Assembly (NCBI GenBank): GCA_048204295.1
Contig: DBFBLF010000014.1
Coordinates: 17,660 to 81,659, forward strand
From: Metaruminococcus_A sp900762715
GTDB lineage: Bacteria > Bacillota > Clostridia > Oscillospirales > Ruminococcaceae
Reading direction: 5' to 3'
Length of the DNA stretch: 64,000 bases
The position numbers were made by a program, and so were the translations under genes. This document shows, in pieces, positions 32,621-41,762 of the stretch. Position 1 is the first letter of the stretch. The number at the start of each line of letters is the position of its first letter. The notes under the pieces are model-generated. The model saw only the letters and a list, made by a program, of their open reading frames with translations. It did no database searches and was not told where the DNA came from.

Positions 32621-34504
32621 TCAGTCAATGATGATTTCAGGGGAAAGGCCGCTCCGCTCTCCGGAGTAGTTCTCCGCCTCAACAGCATATGTATAGCGTA
32701 CGCCCGGCCTTGCCGTCATATCGGTAAACGCCGCGGTATTGTTTGTTTCGCTGTCCGAAACAAGGGTATACTCTCCGCCGTCTTCTTTCCTCCAGATCCG
32801 GTAATTTTTGAAGTCAAATTCCCGGTTCGGTGCCCATTGCAGGAAAACCTGGCAGTTGCCGGCGTGACCTTTTTCCCGGACGCCCCACAGGCCGTCCGGA
32901 GTTTTTGGGACCGCCTTGCTGACCGGGGTCAGCAGGAAGAGGGAGACCGCGTGCATCGGCAGTTCCACCGCAAAAGAGGCCGATTCATCAAGGGCCGCAT
33001 CTTTAATCGACTCAAACAGCTCCAACCCTTCATGCGCCCGGATTTCCTTGACCTGGTTGGCAATCATCTTTTCCGGTTTTCCAAATTTCTGCCAGATATG
33101 GTAGGAGGAACTGTGAGTTTTATCAATCCTGTAATGAGACAGCCGGTAATTTCCCGGTTTCAGTCCTTCCAGCTTGAGGGAAATGCGGCGGGGGTTTACG
33201 TCGTCCTCCATTCCGTCTTCAAAATTCCAGAGCATGACAGCGTAACCGCCATTGGAAGAGGTGGGAAGAATGCCGTATTTATCCCCGAAGCCCTCTTCTG
33301 TGCAAACAGCCTTATAGCGGGTATCCCCCAGGCGGTTCATTAAAACATAAGCGTTGAAGAGCGGCTTTTTAAGCAGGTCGTCGGTACCGTATTGGGTGAG
33401 CGGCGTCACCTGGGAACGGTTGCCTGAGAAAAGATAGCGCTCCCACTGGGTGTGACAGTTGTCGCTGTCCACAATACTGAGGTTGACCTTCCATTCATCC
33501 ATGACAAGATCGCAGTATTTCGTCATCATTTTACAGGTGATCCCCGGCGCGTAATGGGTATTGCGGAAGTTAAGCCAGCTTTTCATCCAAAGGCCCAGGT
33601 TCCCGTCCCATACGATATCGGACTCATCGTTGATAAACTCCACGTCTTTAAATTCCGGGTAATTTTTGACCGGGTCGCTGTAGCGTTTCACCCAGTCGAA
33701 CATAACGTCAGTGTTGGGATTGGTGTCCTTTGGATACCCCGCCTTACAATGAACCGAAATAAAGTCGATTCGAGTGCCAAACCGCCCCGTCTTGTAGTTA
33801 AGCCCGTGGGCGCAGTGTTCCAGGAATTCCAAATAAATCTTCTCCGCCCCTTCCCATTGCTTGACAGCGGGGCCGCCGACCTTTATTTTACTGTCTACGC
33901 TGTGGATGGCGTCTTCAAAGTAATCGTAAAAAGCCATCAGGGTGGAGGAATCTTTCAGCCATTTTTCATGGTTATCCGGCTCATTCCAGATTTCAAAGTA
34001 CCATTTTTGAACCTCTTCGCGCCCGTAACGTTCAATACAGTGGGTGACAAAGGCTTTCAGAATGTCGGACCAGAGGTTGAAATCTTTGGGAATATAGTAG
34101 TCCTCGCTCTGTGCGCAGGAGGGGATAAAGTGGGTTTCAACAATCGGCCGGCCGCCGCTCTCCAGGATGATGTCGTAAATCTGGTCAACATATTTCCAAT
34201 CACAGCAAAGCTTACCATCCTTCACCGAAAAAACCTTGTCAACCCAGCGTCCCGCATTCGGGTCGGGGTTTCCGTAGTCCTGTCCCTCGGTAAGGAGATA
34301 AAGGTCGCCGTCCCCGTGCGCTGTCAGAATACTGTGCAGCCGCATATAGTAAAAGTCGCGGCCGATGGAGGCGAGGTAGCGGTAAAGCCTTTTCGTCGGC
34401 TTCGTGTAGGTATAATCGCAGTGTGCGTAGCCGAATGCGTTGAAGAAATGGGGAAACGGAATTGGATTTTTTGAAAAATCCACGTTCATTGATATGTTCA
34501 GCAT
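32621..34504 (-). CDS. GH39-family glycoside hydrolase with C-terminal fibronectin-like domain
   Basis: 627 residues, no signal peptide, so probably cytoplasmic. The catalytic barrel contains YFEIWNEPDNHEKW, with the acid/base Glu175, and VEFINDESDIVWD, with the likely nucleophile Glu294. These are the clan A glutamates expected of GH39 beta-xylosidases or alpha-L-iduronidases. The C-terminal 100 residues look like a fibronectin type III domain (NYRIWRKEDGGEYTLVS, YTYAVEAENYSGERS). AAGGAG is 10 nt before the ATG. It is the first gene of a two-gene leftward operon. Confidence 0.85.
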   Translation of the reverse strand: MLNISMNVDFSKNPIPFPHFFNAFGYAHCDYTYTKPTKRLYRYLASIGRDFYYMRLHSILTAHGDGDLYLLTEGQDYGNPDPNAGRWVDKVFSVKDGKLCCDWKYVDQIYDIILESGGRPIVETHFIPSCAQSEDYYIPKDFNLWSDILKAFVTHCIERYGREEVQKWYFEIWNEPDNHEKWLKDSSTLMAFYDYFEDAIHSVDSKIKVGGPAVKQWEGAEKIYLEFLEHCAHGLNYKTGRFGTRIDFISVHCKAGYPKDTNPNTDVMFDWVKRYSDPVKNYPEFKDVEFINDESDIVWDGNLGLWMKSWLNFRNTHYAPGITCKMMTKYCDLVMDEWKVNLSIVDSDNCHTQWERYLFSGNRSQVTPLTQYGTDDLLKKPLFNAYVLMNRLGDTRYKAVCTEEGFGDKYGILPTSSNGGYAVMLWNFEDGMEDDVNPRRISLKLEGLKPGNYRLSHYRIDKTHSSSYHIWQKFGKPEKMIANQVKEIRAHEGLELFESIKDAALDESASFAVELPMHAVSLFLLTPVSKAVPKTPDGLWGVREKGHAGNCQVFLQWAPNREFDFKNYRIWRKEDGGEYTLVSDSETNNTAAFTDMTARPGVRYTYAVEAENYSGERSGLSPEIIID

Positions 34505-34805
34505 CAGTCATCAGCTCCTTATTCGTATCATAACGCAAACTTTTGCAAAGTTCAATTATAAAAGTTTGGCTTGAGATAGAAAATAAGACAGTGCTTTTGT
34601 GCTGCTTTTACAGATAATGGAAATTTGCTTTTTAACTTTTATAAAAGCACCCCTTACTTCCGGCCGGGCGATGCCGAACCGGGAAAAGGTCGGGAATGCA
34701 AAGAGGCTATATTTCTTGACATGTTAAATCAAAACGGATAAAATGAAGCCAGCTTCAAAACGGCGTTTTAACAAGGTGAAACCGTAATGAAAAAAGAGGA
34801 TTAAG
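34505..34805. other. Divergent control region, GH39 operon versus GNAT gene
   Basis: This 301-bp gap holds the leftward promoter at 34527-34555 and a rightward promoter at 34716-34744 (TTGACA, 17 bp, TAAAAT). Short inverted repeats near 34746 (GAAG-CCA-GCTTC, and AAAACG-GCGTTTT) follow the rightward start site. No other gene is seen. Confidence 0.55.
34527..34555 (-). promoter_or_regulatory. Promoter of the GH39 operon with inverted repeat in the spacer
   Basis: On the minus strand, TTGAAC (34555-34550) and TATGAT (34532-34527) are 17 bp apart. The spacer holds AACTTT-TGC-AAAGTT (34538-34552), a perfect 6-bp inverted repeat. A related sequence, AACTTTTATAA, occurs at about 34560 on the minus strand and again on the plus strand near 34636. 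These fit a sugar-responsive operator, but the regulator is not encoded adjacent to it. Confidence 0.55.
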
Positions 34806-35324
34806 ATGAAAACAGTAATAAGAAGAGAAACCCCGGAAGATTATAAGGAAATCCACAACGTTGTAAAGACGGCGTTTGCCTCAGCGGAGCACAGCGATGG
34901 CGACGAACAGGAACTTGTGGAGCGGCTGCGGGCCAGTTCCGCGTATCTGCCGGAGCTTGCCTTGGTAGCGGAGGAAGACGGTGAAATCGTTGGCTATCTG
35001 CTGATGACCGAGATCACGGTCGGTGAAACAGCCGCGGTCACAGTTGGGCCGCTGGCGGTGCTGCCCTGCGCTCAGGGAAGAGGGATTGGCGGCGCGCTGA
35101 TCCGTGCCGGGCATGAGATCGCAAAAAAAATGGGGTATGGGTTCAGCGTATTGTTGGGCCATGCCGGCTATTATCCGCGCTTTGGATACCGGCCTGCAAG
35201 TTCGTTCGGCATCCGCACCAAGCTGAATGTTCCCGATGAAAACTACATGGCCTGCCCTTTGCGGGAAGGCGCTTCCCGTTTGGAGGGCGTTGTGCGCTAT
35301 CCCAAAGAATGGGGGATTGAATAG
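34806..35324 (+). CDS. GNAT-family N-acetyltransferase (YhbS-like)
   Basis: 172 residues with a GNAT fold: the acetyl-CoA loop region LPCAQGRGIGGALIRAG near residues 95-112 matches the Q/R-x-x-G-x-G/A motif. The motif GHAGYYPRFGYRPA near residues 115-130 and the C-terminal pattern resemble YhbS-type acetyltransferases. The substrate is unknown. ATG 34806 follows AAAGAGGATTAAG. Single gene with its own promoter and terminator. Confidence 0.82.
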   Translation: MKTVIRRETPEDYKEIHNVVKTAFASAEHSDGDEQELVERLRASSAYLPELALVAEEDGEIVGYLLMTEITVGETAAVTVGPLAVLPCAQGRGIGGALIRAGHEIAKKMGYGFSVLLGHAGYYPRFGYRPASSFGIRTKLNVPDENYMACPLREGASRLEGVVRYPKEWGIE

Positions 35325-35326
35325 CT

Positions 35327-35362
35327 AAAAAGGCCGGGCAGGAAATCCTGCCCGGCCTTTTT
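35327..35362. terminator. Bidirectional terminator between the GNAT and AKR genes
   Basis: AAAAAGGCCGGGCAGGA (35327-35343) pairs with TCCTGCCCGGCCTTTTT (35346-35362) around AA. The A and T runs make it work on both strands for the two convergent genes. Confidence 0.9.
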
Positions 35363-35391
35363 GAGTGAAGCCTTAGAGGCTTGCTTTTATA

Positions 35392-36384
35392 TCAGTACAT
35401 CCGGCCGCCGTTCCGGTTTTCCCAGAGGTCTGCGTTGTCTCCCATTGCGGCTTTTAGCCCTTCCGAAAGGTCGGTGATCTGTCGGATCACGTCATCTGGA
35501 ACGTCGGTATTAAAAGCGTTTAGGTTCTGTTCAAGCTGCCCGACATTCCGCGCGCCCATCAAGATACTTCCCACTCCATCTGCATTTTTCAAAAAGGCGA
35601 GGGCCAGGGTTGCCATCGGATAGCCTGTTTCGGTGCAAAGATCCGCGAAAACGTCCAGAAACGCGAATATTTCTTTTTCAAATCCAACGTCGTTGTGGCG
35701 GCCCTGCTGCCATTTCCCGCTGTAGAAGCGTGTTTCGCGCCGGCCCATCGGCACATCGTCAATTGAGCGGAATTTTCCGGTCAGAAGGCCCTGTGCCAGC
35801 GGGGAGTAAGCCCAGACAGCAATACCGTTTTCCTTGCTTTTCTGGACAATTCCTTTTTCAACCAACCGCCAGATCAGGGAGTAGGGAAGCTGGTTTGTCA
35901 CGGCGCCGTAATCCTTGATTTCCTCCAGCCCCTTTTGGGCGTAATTGCAGACACCTACTGAACGGACTTTTCCGTCCTGCTTCAGCTTTTCAAATGCCCT
36001 AAAGGTTTCCTCCTGCGGAATCTCCGGGTTGGGCCAGTGAATCTGGTAAAGGTCAATATAATCGGTATCCAGCCGCTTCAGGCTCGCTTCACAGTGAGCG
36101 ATAACGTCGTCATAATGCAGGCAGTCGCTGTAGACCTTGGTGGCGACAATCGCCTTGTCACGGCGGTCTTTGACCGCTTTGCCCAGGACTTCTTCACTTT
36201 TGCCGTCCCCGTATTTTTCAGCGGTATCCAGAAGAGTGATGCCGGCGTCCAGTGCGGCATGGATGGTGTCTATTGAATCTTTTTCCTCATTGGCCCCCCA
36301 GATTTTGGCCCCTGAAAAGGCCCAGGTACCAAGAGAAAGCTTGGGAATTTCAAAATCGGCGTTTTGCAGTTTTATGTATTCCAT
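35392..36384 (-). CDS. Aldo/keto reductase
   Basis: 330 residues, NADPH-dependent (beta/alpha)8 oxidoreductase. The catalytic tetrad is visible: Asp53 (LLDTAEKYGDGKSE), Tyr58, Lys83 (IVATKVYSD) and His116 (YQIHWPN). It resembles the general clostridial AKRs of unknown carbonyl substrate. The start lies after GGAGAG. It is a single leftward gene. Confidence 0.88.
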   Translation of the reverse strand: MEYIKLQNADFEIPKLSLGTWAFSGAKIWGANEEKDSIDTIHAALDAGITLLDTAEKYGDGKSEEVLGKAVKDRRDKAIVATKVYSDCLHYDDVIAHCEASLKRLDTDYIDLYQIHWPNPEIPQEETFRAFEKLKQDGKVRSVGVCNYAQKGLEEIKDYGAVTNQLPYSLIWRLVEKGIVQKSKENGIAVWAYSPLAQGLLTGKFRSIDDVPMGRRETRFYSGKWQQGRHNDVGFEKEIFAFLDVFADLCTETGYPMATLALAFLKNADGVGSILMGARNVGQLEQNLNAFNTDVPDDVIRQITDLSEGLKAAMGDNADLWENRNGGRMY

Positions 36385-36432
36385 TGTAACTCTCCAGTCT
36401 TAAACTTTTATCTGCGTTCTGAACTAAAGGTT

Positions 36433-36470
36433 AAAAAAGGCGGCCAGCGTCATGCCGCGCCGCCTTTTTT
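36433..36470. terminator. Terminator downstream of hppA
   Basis: AAAAAAGGCGGC (36433-36444) pairs with GCCGCCTTTTTT (36459-36470) around a 14-nt loop. On the minus strand it ends the hppA transcript about 140 bp after its stop codon, before the aldo/keto reductase gene; the run of A and T serves both directions. Confidence 0.85.
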
Positions 36471-36608
36471 AGCTTCAAGCAATAGGGGTTCATGTTTTTC
36501 GTTCACAGCCTTCTGCTAAAAAGGACGGCGGACGAAATTTGAGATAGGAAATACACGCATTTTCACTTTATTCGCCAGCACTGCGCCTACGCAAGCGGCG
36601 TGAAGCGC

Positions 36609-38699
36609 TTACTTAATCAGTGAGAACGAAATAACAAGGCTTGCGAATACGATAGAAACCATCGAGAGCAGCTTGATCAGGATGTTGATAGACGGGCCGG
36701 AGGTGTCTTTGAACGGGTCACCGACCGTATCACCGACGACGGCGGCCTTGTGCGCGTCGCTGCCTTTGCCGCCATGCGCGCCGCCTTCAATATACTTTTT
36801 GGCATTATCCCAGGCGCCGCCCGAGTTCGCCATCATGACTGCCAGAATAAATCCACAGACGGTGGCGCCTGCCAGCATGCCCGCAACACCGTTGACGCCG
36901 AGGATCAGCCCAACAACAATTGGGGCTACAACGGCCAGAATCGCCGGCAGAATCATTTCTTTCTGGGCGGATTTGGTGCAGATATCAACGCAGCTTGCAT
37001 AATCCGGTTCCGCGTTTCCATCCATCAACCCGGTGATTTCACGGAACTGCCGCCTAACTTCCACCACAATGCTCTGCGCAGCTCTTCCAACCGCGTCCAT
37101 GGTGAGGGAGGCAAAAAGGAAAGGAAGCATACCGCCGACAAAAAGTCCCACCAAGACGGACGGGTTGGTAATGCTTAAATCAAAGTTGAAGTCGGGGGCA
37201 AGAATTTTAACCTCCGCAATATAGGAGGCGATCAGGGCCAGAGCCGTCAGGGCCGCGGAGCCGATTGCGAAGCCTTTGCCGGTCGCAGCCGTGGTATTTC
37301 CAAGAGAATCGAGTGCGTCAGTCCGTTCCCTGACTTCCTCGCCAAGGTGGGCCATTTCTGCAATACCGCCCGCGTTATCGGCAACAGGGCCGTATGCGTC
37401 GGTCGCCAGCGTGATGCCGAGGGTGGAGAGCATGCCGACCGCCGAAAGGCCGATTCCGTAAAGGCCCATGTTAAAGTCGGCCGCGCCGCCGGAGATATAG
37501 TAGCTGACAAGGACTGAAACGCCTACAATAATAACAGGAAGCGCCGTGGAAAGCATACCAAGGGAAATCCCTCCGATAATAATGGTCGCCGGACCGGTTA
37601 AAGAGGTTTTTGCAAGTTTCCTGGTGGGCTTATAGGAATCGGAGGTGAAATATTCGGTGAAGAAGCCGATTAGGATTCCGGCGAGTAAGCCGGATATGAC
37701 GGCGCCGTAAAGGCCGATTCTATCGGAGCCCAGGAAAAAGTAAATAATCGGGAACGCGGCCCCCGCCACCAGGATAGCGCTGATCCAGGTACCGCGCCGA
37801 AGGGCGGTAAGAAGGTTTTTCTGGGAGGCGCCTTCTTTGGTACGTACGAAGAAGGTGCCGATGATGGAAGCCAGAATCCCGATTGCGGCCATGACCATTG
37901 GAATGGTAACGCCGCTGAAGCCAAGCCCGGCCGCAACGGCAAGCGCGCCGGTGGAAATAATGGAACCGACATAGGACTCATACAGGTCGGCGCCCATACC
38001 GGCAACGTCGCCTACGTTATCTCCTACGTTGTCGGCGATTACCGCAGGGTTGCGCGGATCGTCTTCCGGGATACCGGCCTCGACCTTTCCAACAAGGTCT
38101 GCGCCAACGTCAGCCGCTTTGGTGAAGATACCGCCGCCGACACGTGCGAAGAGCGCCATGGAAGAAGCGCCCATACCGAAGGTGAGCATGGCGGAGGTAA
38201 TCGACTGAATCTGTTCTGCCTCCGGCAAGCCGGAAAAAACAGCTTTCAGCAGGAAATACCAAATTGAAATGTCGAGCAGGCCAAGGCCGACAACGACAAA
38301 CCCCATGACAGCGCCGGAAGAAAAGGAGATGCGCAGGCCGGAGTTGAGGCTGTTCTGCGCGGCGTGCGCCGTGCGCGCGTTCGCAGCGGTGGCGATCTTC
38401 ATCCCGATAAAACCGGAGAGGCCGGAGAAGAAGCCGCCGGTCAGAAAGGCAAACGGTACGAAGATGGTCAGGTAGCCGAGAAGCGCCAGTACCAACAGGA
38501 TAATAAACATTACGGCAAAAAAGATAATAACGCCGGTGTACTGCCGTTTCAGGTAGGCGTTTGCGCCTTTGCGGACCGCAAGTGAAATTTTTTTCATCAG
38601 GTCGTTGCCTTCAGGGGCACGTTTTACCTTCAAGGCGAGGTACAGTGCAAAAAGCAGCGCAACCACCGACCCGATAGGTGCCAGGATTGTATAGTCCAT
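36609..38699 (-). CDS. hppA: Membrane-bound pyrophosphatase (K+-dependent), ion-pumping
   Basis: 696 residues, multi-span membrane protein. It couples PPi hydrolysis to H+ or Na+ export. The substrate loop DVGADLVGKVEAGIPEDDPR and the Asp-rich DNVGDNVGD motifs are present. The segment GNTTAATGKG carries Ala where K+-independent forms have Lys, which places it in the K+-dependent class. Which cation it pumps cannot be read with confidence. Own promoter at 38730-38758 and terminator at 36433-36470. Confidence 0.93.
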   Translation of the reverse strand: MDYTILAPIGSVVALLFALYLALKVKRAPEGNDLMKKISLAVRKGANAYLKRQYTGVIIFFAVMFIILLVLALLGYLTIFVPFAFLTGGFFSGLSGFIGMKIATAANARTAHAAQNSLNSGLRISFSSGAVMGFVVVGLGLLDISIWYFLLKAVFSGLPEAEQIQSITSAMLTFGMGASSMALFARVGGGIFTKAADVGADLVGKVEAGIPEDDPRNPAVIADNVGDNVGDVAGMGADLYESYVGSIISTGALAVAAGLGFSGVTIPMVMAAIGILASIIGTFFVRTKEGASQKNLLTALRRGTWISAILVAGAAFPIIYFFLGSDRIGLYGAVISGLLAGILIGFFTEYFTSDSYKPTRKLAKTSLTGPATIIIGGISLGMLSTALPVIIVGVSVLVSYYISGGAADFNMGLYGIGLSAVGMLSTLGITLATDAYGPVADNAGGIAEMAHLGEEVRERTDALDSLGNTTAATGKGFAIGSAALTALALIASYIAEVKILAPDFNFDLSITNPSVLVGLFVGGMLPFLFASLTMDAVGRAAQSIVVEVRRQFREITGLMDGNAEPDYASCVDICTKSAQKEMILPAILAVVAPIVVGLILGVNGVAGMLAGATVCGFILAVMMANSGGAWDNAKKYIEGGAHGGKGSDAHKAAVVGDTVGDPFKDTSGPSINILIKLLSMVSIVFASLVISFSLIK

Positions 38700-38729
38700 A
38701 AGGGTTTCCTCCTTGATTATTTTAGCTCA

Positions 38730-38758
38730 ATTATAACACTGTGAAATGGGGGTTGCAA
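38730..38758 (-). promoter_or_regulatory. hppA promoter
   Basis: On the minus strand, TTGCAA (38758-38753) and TATAAT (38735-38730) have a 17-bp spacer, about 30 bp before the hppA start. AAGGAGG follows as the ribosome site. Confidence 0.75.
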
Positions 38759-38831
38759 TCACTGATATTTATCTTTTTCAGAGATTGTAGGGTCATCCAG
38801 TTTTATCCGGTAAAAATCAAACAGATTGCAT

Positions 38832-38870
38832 AAAAAGCCGCCTGTCTTCAAAAAAACAGGCGGCTTTTTT
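38832..38870. terminator. Terminator of the HydS/PHP operon
   Basis: AAAAAGCCGCCTGT (38832-38845) pairs with ACAGGCGGCTTTTTT (38856-38870). On the minus strand it lies 4 bp after the PHP gene and ends the five-gene leftward operon. Confidence 0.88.
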
Positions 38871-38874
38871 CTTC

Positions 38875-39564
38875 TTATTTCGACCTAAGCCTTTCTAAAA
38901 CAGCGCGGGCGCTTTTTTCATAGAGATCAAGAAACCGGACCGGCTCCGCAATGTCCTCAAGGTAGTGCGCGTCGGAATCGGTAATCCTATGTCCGCCGAA
39001 CTCCACCGAGGCTTCCGGATTTTTGACCTCAATGCAGGTAAATCCGTATTCCGGCGGAATATATCCGAGATTTGCCAGAATGGAATAGGACGTTTTATCG
39101 ACGTGGGCGGGAACGGCGAGGCCGCGGTGCCTTTTCACCGTTTCCAGCAATCCGTCAAGGCCAAGATCAAGGGCGTTGATAAGCAGCTTGTCGACTGTGC
39201 CGACCGGTTTGTCATTTTGATCCATAATGACCTGCTCTCCAAAAATATCTGGCCGGTTGATCACCGGCGGCAGGTGCCCGTAAAACTCCTCCGAGCAGGC
39301 CAGCGCATCCTCCAGCGTCTCAAACAGGCAGAGAACGTGAACTTCCTCGGCGCTGTTTGCTTCAATTGCAGGGACGACCGTCAGCCCCGTTCCCTTTGCG
39401 GCCGCAAAAACGGCGGGGAGGTTCAGGGCGGAGTTGTGGTCGCTGACTGCGATGAGGTCTAGACCCAGGAGGGAGGCCATGTTTACAATGTTATTCGGCG
39501 TCATATCCATATCTCCGCAAGGGGAAAGGCAGGAGTGGATGTGAAGGTCGTAAGAATATTTCAT
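38875..39564 (-). CDS. PHP-domain metallophosphoesterase-like protein
   Basis: 229 residues, a PHP domain with metal ligands visible: DLHIHSCLSPCGDM at the start, AVSDHN near residue 40, and a later DSDAHY. Its overlap with the DRTGG gene (4 bp) shows one operon. PHP proteins are trinuclear-metal phosphoesterases. With the HydS-like hydrogenase and HATPase, it may be a phosphatase in a redox signal pathway; its substrate is not known. Confidence 0.88.
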   Translation of the reverse strand: MKYSYDLHIHSCLSPCGDMDMTPNNIVNMASLLGLDLIAVSDHNSALNLPAVFAAAKGTGLTVVPAIEANSAEEVHVLCLFETLEDALACSEEFYGHLPPVINRPDIFGEQVIMDQNDKPVGTVDKLLINALDLGLDGLLETVKRHRGLAVPAHVDKTSYSILANLGYIPPEYGFTCIEVKNPEASVEFGGHRITDSDAHYLEDIAEPVRFLDLYEKSARAVLERLRSK

Positions 39565-39896
39565 GGCTGAAGCAGGTTGTGGATGGCGAAGCCGAGTTCA
39601 AAAGTGGGAAGGCTGCTTTGAAGCAGGCAGACGCCCTGCTCTTCCGCTTTTTTAACCATATCCTCGTCAGCGGCGTACCCCTCTGAAATGATGACGCAGC
39701 TCACGTCGGACAAAACCGCGACTGCAATGGTGTTGATGTTGCACATCACCGTAATCCATGCGGCACCGGATTTTGCCTTCCCCATGACGATGCTCAGCAG
39801 GTCGCAGCAGAAAACGCCGTCTACCGTACGTTCGTCTCCATCCCCTCTGCTGATAATTTTTAAATCTAAAGCTTCCGCAAGCTGAAGTGGTGTCAT
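39561..39896 (-). CDS. DRTGG-domain protein (second copy)
   Basis: 111 residues starting at ATG 39896 (MTPLQLAEALDLKII); an upstream in-frame start overlaps hydS. Its pattern resembles a DRTGG domain, the small ligand-binding module seen near CBS domains and phosphotransacetylases. The protein shares the PHP-side 4-bp overlap. Together with the copy at 41763 it makes two DRTGG proteins in one operon. Confidence 0.75.
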   Translation of the reverse strand: MTPLQLAEALDLKIISRGDGDERTVDGVFCCDLLSIVMGKAKSGAAWITVMCNINTIAVAVLSDVSCVIISEGYAADEDMVKKAEEQGVCLLQSSLPTFELGFAIHNLLQP

Positions 39897-39936
39897 ATTG
39901 GGCTTTCCCTTTCGTATATAATAATAATGTCCAAGC

Positions 39937-41256
39937 TTACCGGGACGTGTCTTCATCCTCCCCGGTTCTGAACGGCGGCGGGATGGAAGCTTCAATCCTG
40001 TGGATATCTCGGATCAGGCTCTCAATACTTTCTTTGTATTTGAAGATGCAGTCGTCCGGGCTGGCCGCGCCGCGGACAACGTCCTCGGCAAGGGCACGGC
40101 AGGACGGGGCACCGCAGGAACCGCAGTCAAGCCCCGGAAGATCCGCCTCGATGGCCTCCAGTTCGTTCATCTTTTCAAGGGCCTTGTGCATATCGGTATC
40201 CAGGGTGAGGACCGGCGCGTATTCCAGGTTTGAATCCCAGACAGCCTCTTTCGGAACGTGGTCGATGTGGTTCATGGAGACCGGCATATACTTGACAATG
40301 TGTTTGAGTTTTGCCTTGGCGATATATGGGTTTTCCACCGTGAGGACGCCGCCGACGCAGCCGCCGCTGCAGGCGTTGAGTTCAATAAATTCAAGGTTGT
40401 TTAGCCGCTCATCTTCCAGATCATCCAGCACCCGGATGACGTTTTCGATTCCGTCGGCAGCCAGGTAGCTGTCATTGAGGAGGCCAGCGGCCTCACCGGA
40501 ACTCGTACCCCACGCAACCCCGATTTTGCCGCTCTGCACCAGAGAGTCCTGTTTAGAGTCCGGCAGGTGCATTAAGGGGAGAAGTTTTGGGTAGATGTCG
40601 TTAATTGAAACAACGGCGGACACTTCGCTTTTCTCGGTTCCAAGCGGCATTTTAGAGGCGGTCACCTTGGCGGCGCAGGGGGAGATAAAAATCGCCCCGA
40701 TCCGTTCCATTGGTATGCCGGTCTTTTTGTGCGCTTCTTCCTTTGAAAGCCGGGCAGCGAGCTCCACCGGCGCGTTCAGGGGTAGGACGTGCTCAATCAG
40801 ATTGGGAAAACGCACACGGATCAACCTTGTAACAGCCGGGCAGGCCGAACTGATGACCGGCCTCTTCAGGTTGCCTTCCCGCATCATTTTACGGGTAGCA
40901 GCCGATACGAGCTCGGCGGCTTTTGCAACCTCGTAGACTTCGTCAAAGCCGAAGTCAATCAGCGCGCGCAGGAGGATGTCGATGTCGTCCATATTGTTAA
41001 ACTGCCCGTAGAGAGCGGGAGCGGGCAGGGCAATGGCGTATTCGTACTGGCCTACCACGTCGAGCGGGTCGCAGGTCGCCTTTTTTGCATGGTGCGGGCA
41101 GACGCGGATGCATTCACCGCAGTCAATGCACCGCTCCGGGATGATAAAAGCTTTCTTATTCCGCACCCGGATCGCTTCAGTAGGGCAGCGCTTAATGCAG
41201 TTGATGCAGCCCTTGCACTTTTCTTTATCTAATGTAACTGAATGGAAAAATTCCAC
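39937..41256 (-). CDS. HydS-like (sensory, group C/D) [FeFe]-hydrogenase-domain protein
   Basis: 439 residues. N-terminal two [4Fe-4S] ferredoxin motifs (Cys14-24 and Cys43-53). The central hydrogenase domain has degenerate H-cluster motifs: SSACPAV (Cys139), SPCAAK (Cys194) and ELNACSGGC (Cys296, Cys300). The canonical proton-transfer Cys is Ala138, as in reported HydS. The L3 Met is Asn, and GGGxP is absent. A C-terminal Fes domain (Cys378-403) is present. HydS proteins sense H2 or redox state rather than turn over fast. Start is GTG 41256. Confidence 0.85.
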   Translation of the reverse strand: MEFFHSVTLDKEKCKGCINCIKRCPTEAIRVRNKKAFIIPERCIDCGECIRVCPHHAKKATCDPLDVVGQYEYAIALPAPALYGQFNNMDDIDILLRALIDFGFDEVYEVAKAAELVSAATRKMMREGNLKRPVISSACPAVTRLIRVRFPNLIEHVLPLNAPVELAARLSKEEAHKKTGIPMERIGAIFISPCAAKVTASKMPLGTEKSEVSAVVSINDIYPKLLPLMHLPDSKQDSLVQSGKIGVAWGTSSGEAAGLLNDSYLAADGIENVIRVLDDLEDERLNNLEFIELNACSGGCVGGVLTVENPYIAKAKLKHIVKYMPVSMNHIDHVPKEAVWDSNLEYAPVLTLDTDMHKALEKMNELEAIEADLPGLDCGSCGAPSCRALAEDVVRGAASPDDCIFKYKESIESLIRDIHRIEASIPPPFRTGEDEDTSR

Positions 41257-41332
41257 TGGAATAACACCCCTCTCGTTGAATGGTGGTGATGGAAATCAAG
41301 GTGTTTGTTGGCCGCTGGCTGAAATTGAAACC

Positions 41333-41758
41333 TCAGCTGAGGTTGACCTTCATGGTGACGGTTGTGCCGACGTTGACAGTGGACTCAATCTTCATTTCGT
41401 CGCTGTATTTTTTCATATTGGAAAGCCCCATCCCGGCGCCAAACCCCAGGGAACGCACCTCTTCAGGGGCGGTGGAATAACCTTCCTTCATTGCGAGCTC
41501 AATATCCGCAATTCCCTTGCCGGTGTCTTTGAGCACCATCGTAATCTGGTCGGGAGCGATGTCTACGTCGATTACCCCGCCGTTTGCGTGGATGACCATG
41601 TTAATTTCGCCTTCATATAAAACGATGGCGACCCGCCGAATAGCGTCCGGCGAAACGCCGACCTGCCGCAGCGTTTTCTTCACATTCGCAGAGGCTTCCC
41701 CGGCCCGCGTAAAGTCATCCCCGTCTATAAGATAGTGGAGGTGAAATGTGTCGTTCAT
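41333..41758 (-). CDS. HATPase (RsbW-like anti-sigma/ATP-binding) protein
   Basis: 141 residues, GHKL-type ATPase without a histidine phosphorylation domain. The N-box Glu/Asn region (VLYEGEINMVIHANGG) and the G-boxes (LKDTGKGIAD and GAGMGLSNMKKY) are present. Such proteins are anti-sigma factors or serine kinases like RsbW/SpoIIAB. It precedes the HydS-like gene, so it is a candidate kinase output of that sensor. No sigma factor or STAS partner is encoded beside it. Confidence 0.8.
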   Translation of the reverse strand: MNDTFHLHYLIDGDDFTRAGEASANVKKTLRQVGVSPDAIRRVAIVLYEGEINMVIHANGGVIDVDIAPDQITMVLKDTGKGIADIELAMKEGYSTAPEEVRSLGFGAGMGLSNMKKYSDEMKIESTVNVGTTVTMKVNLS

Positions 41759-41762
41759 GGGA

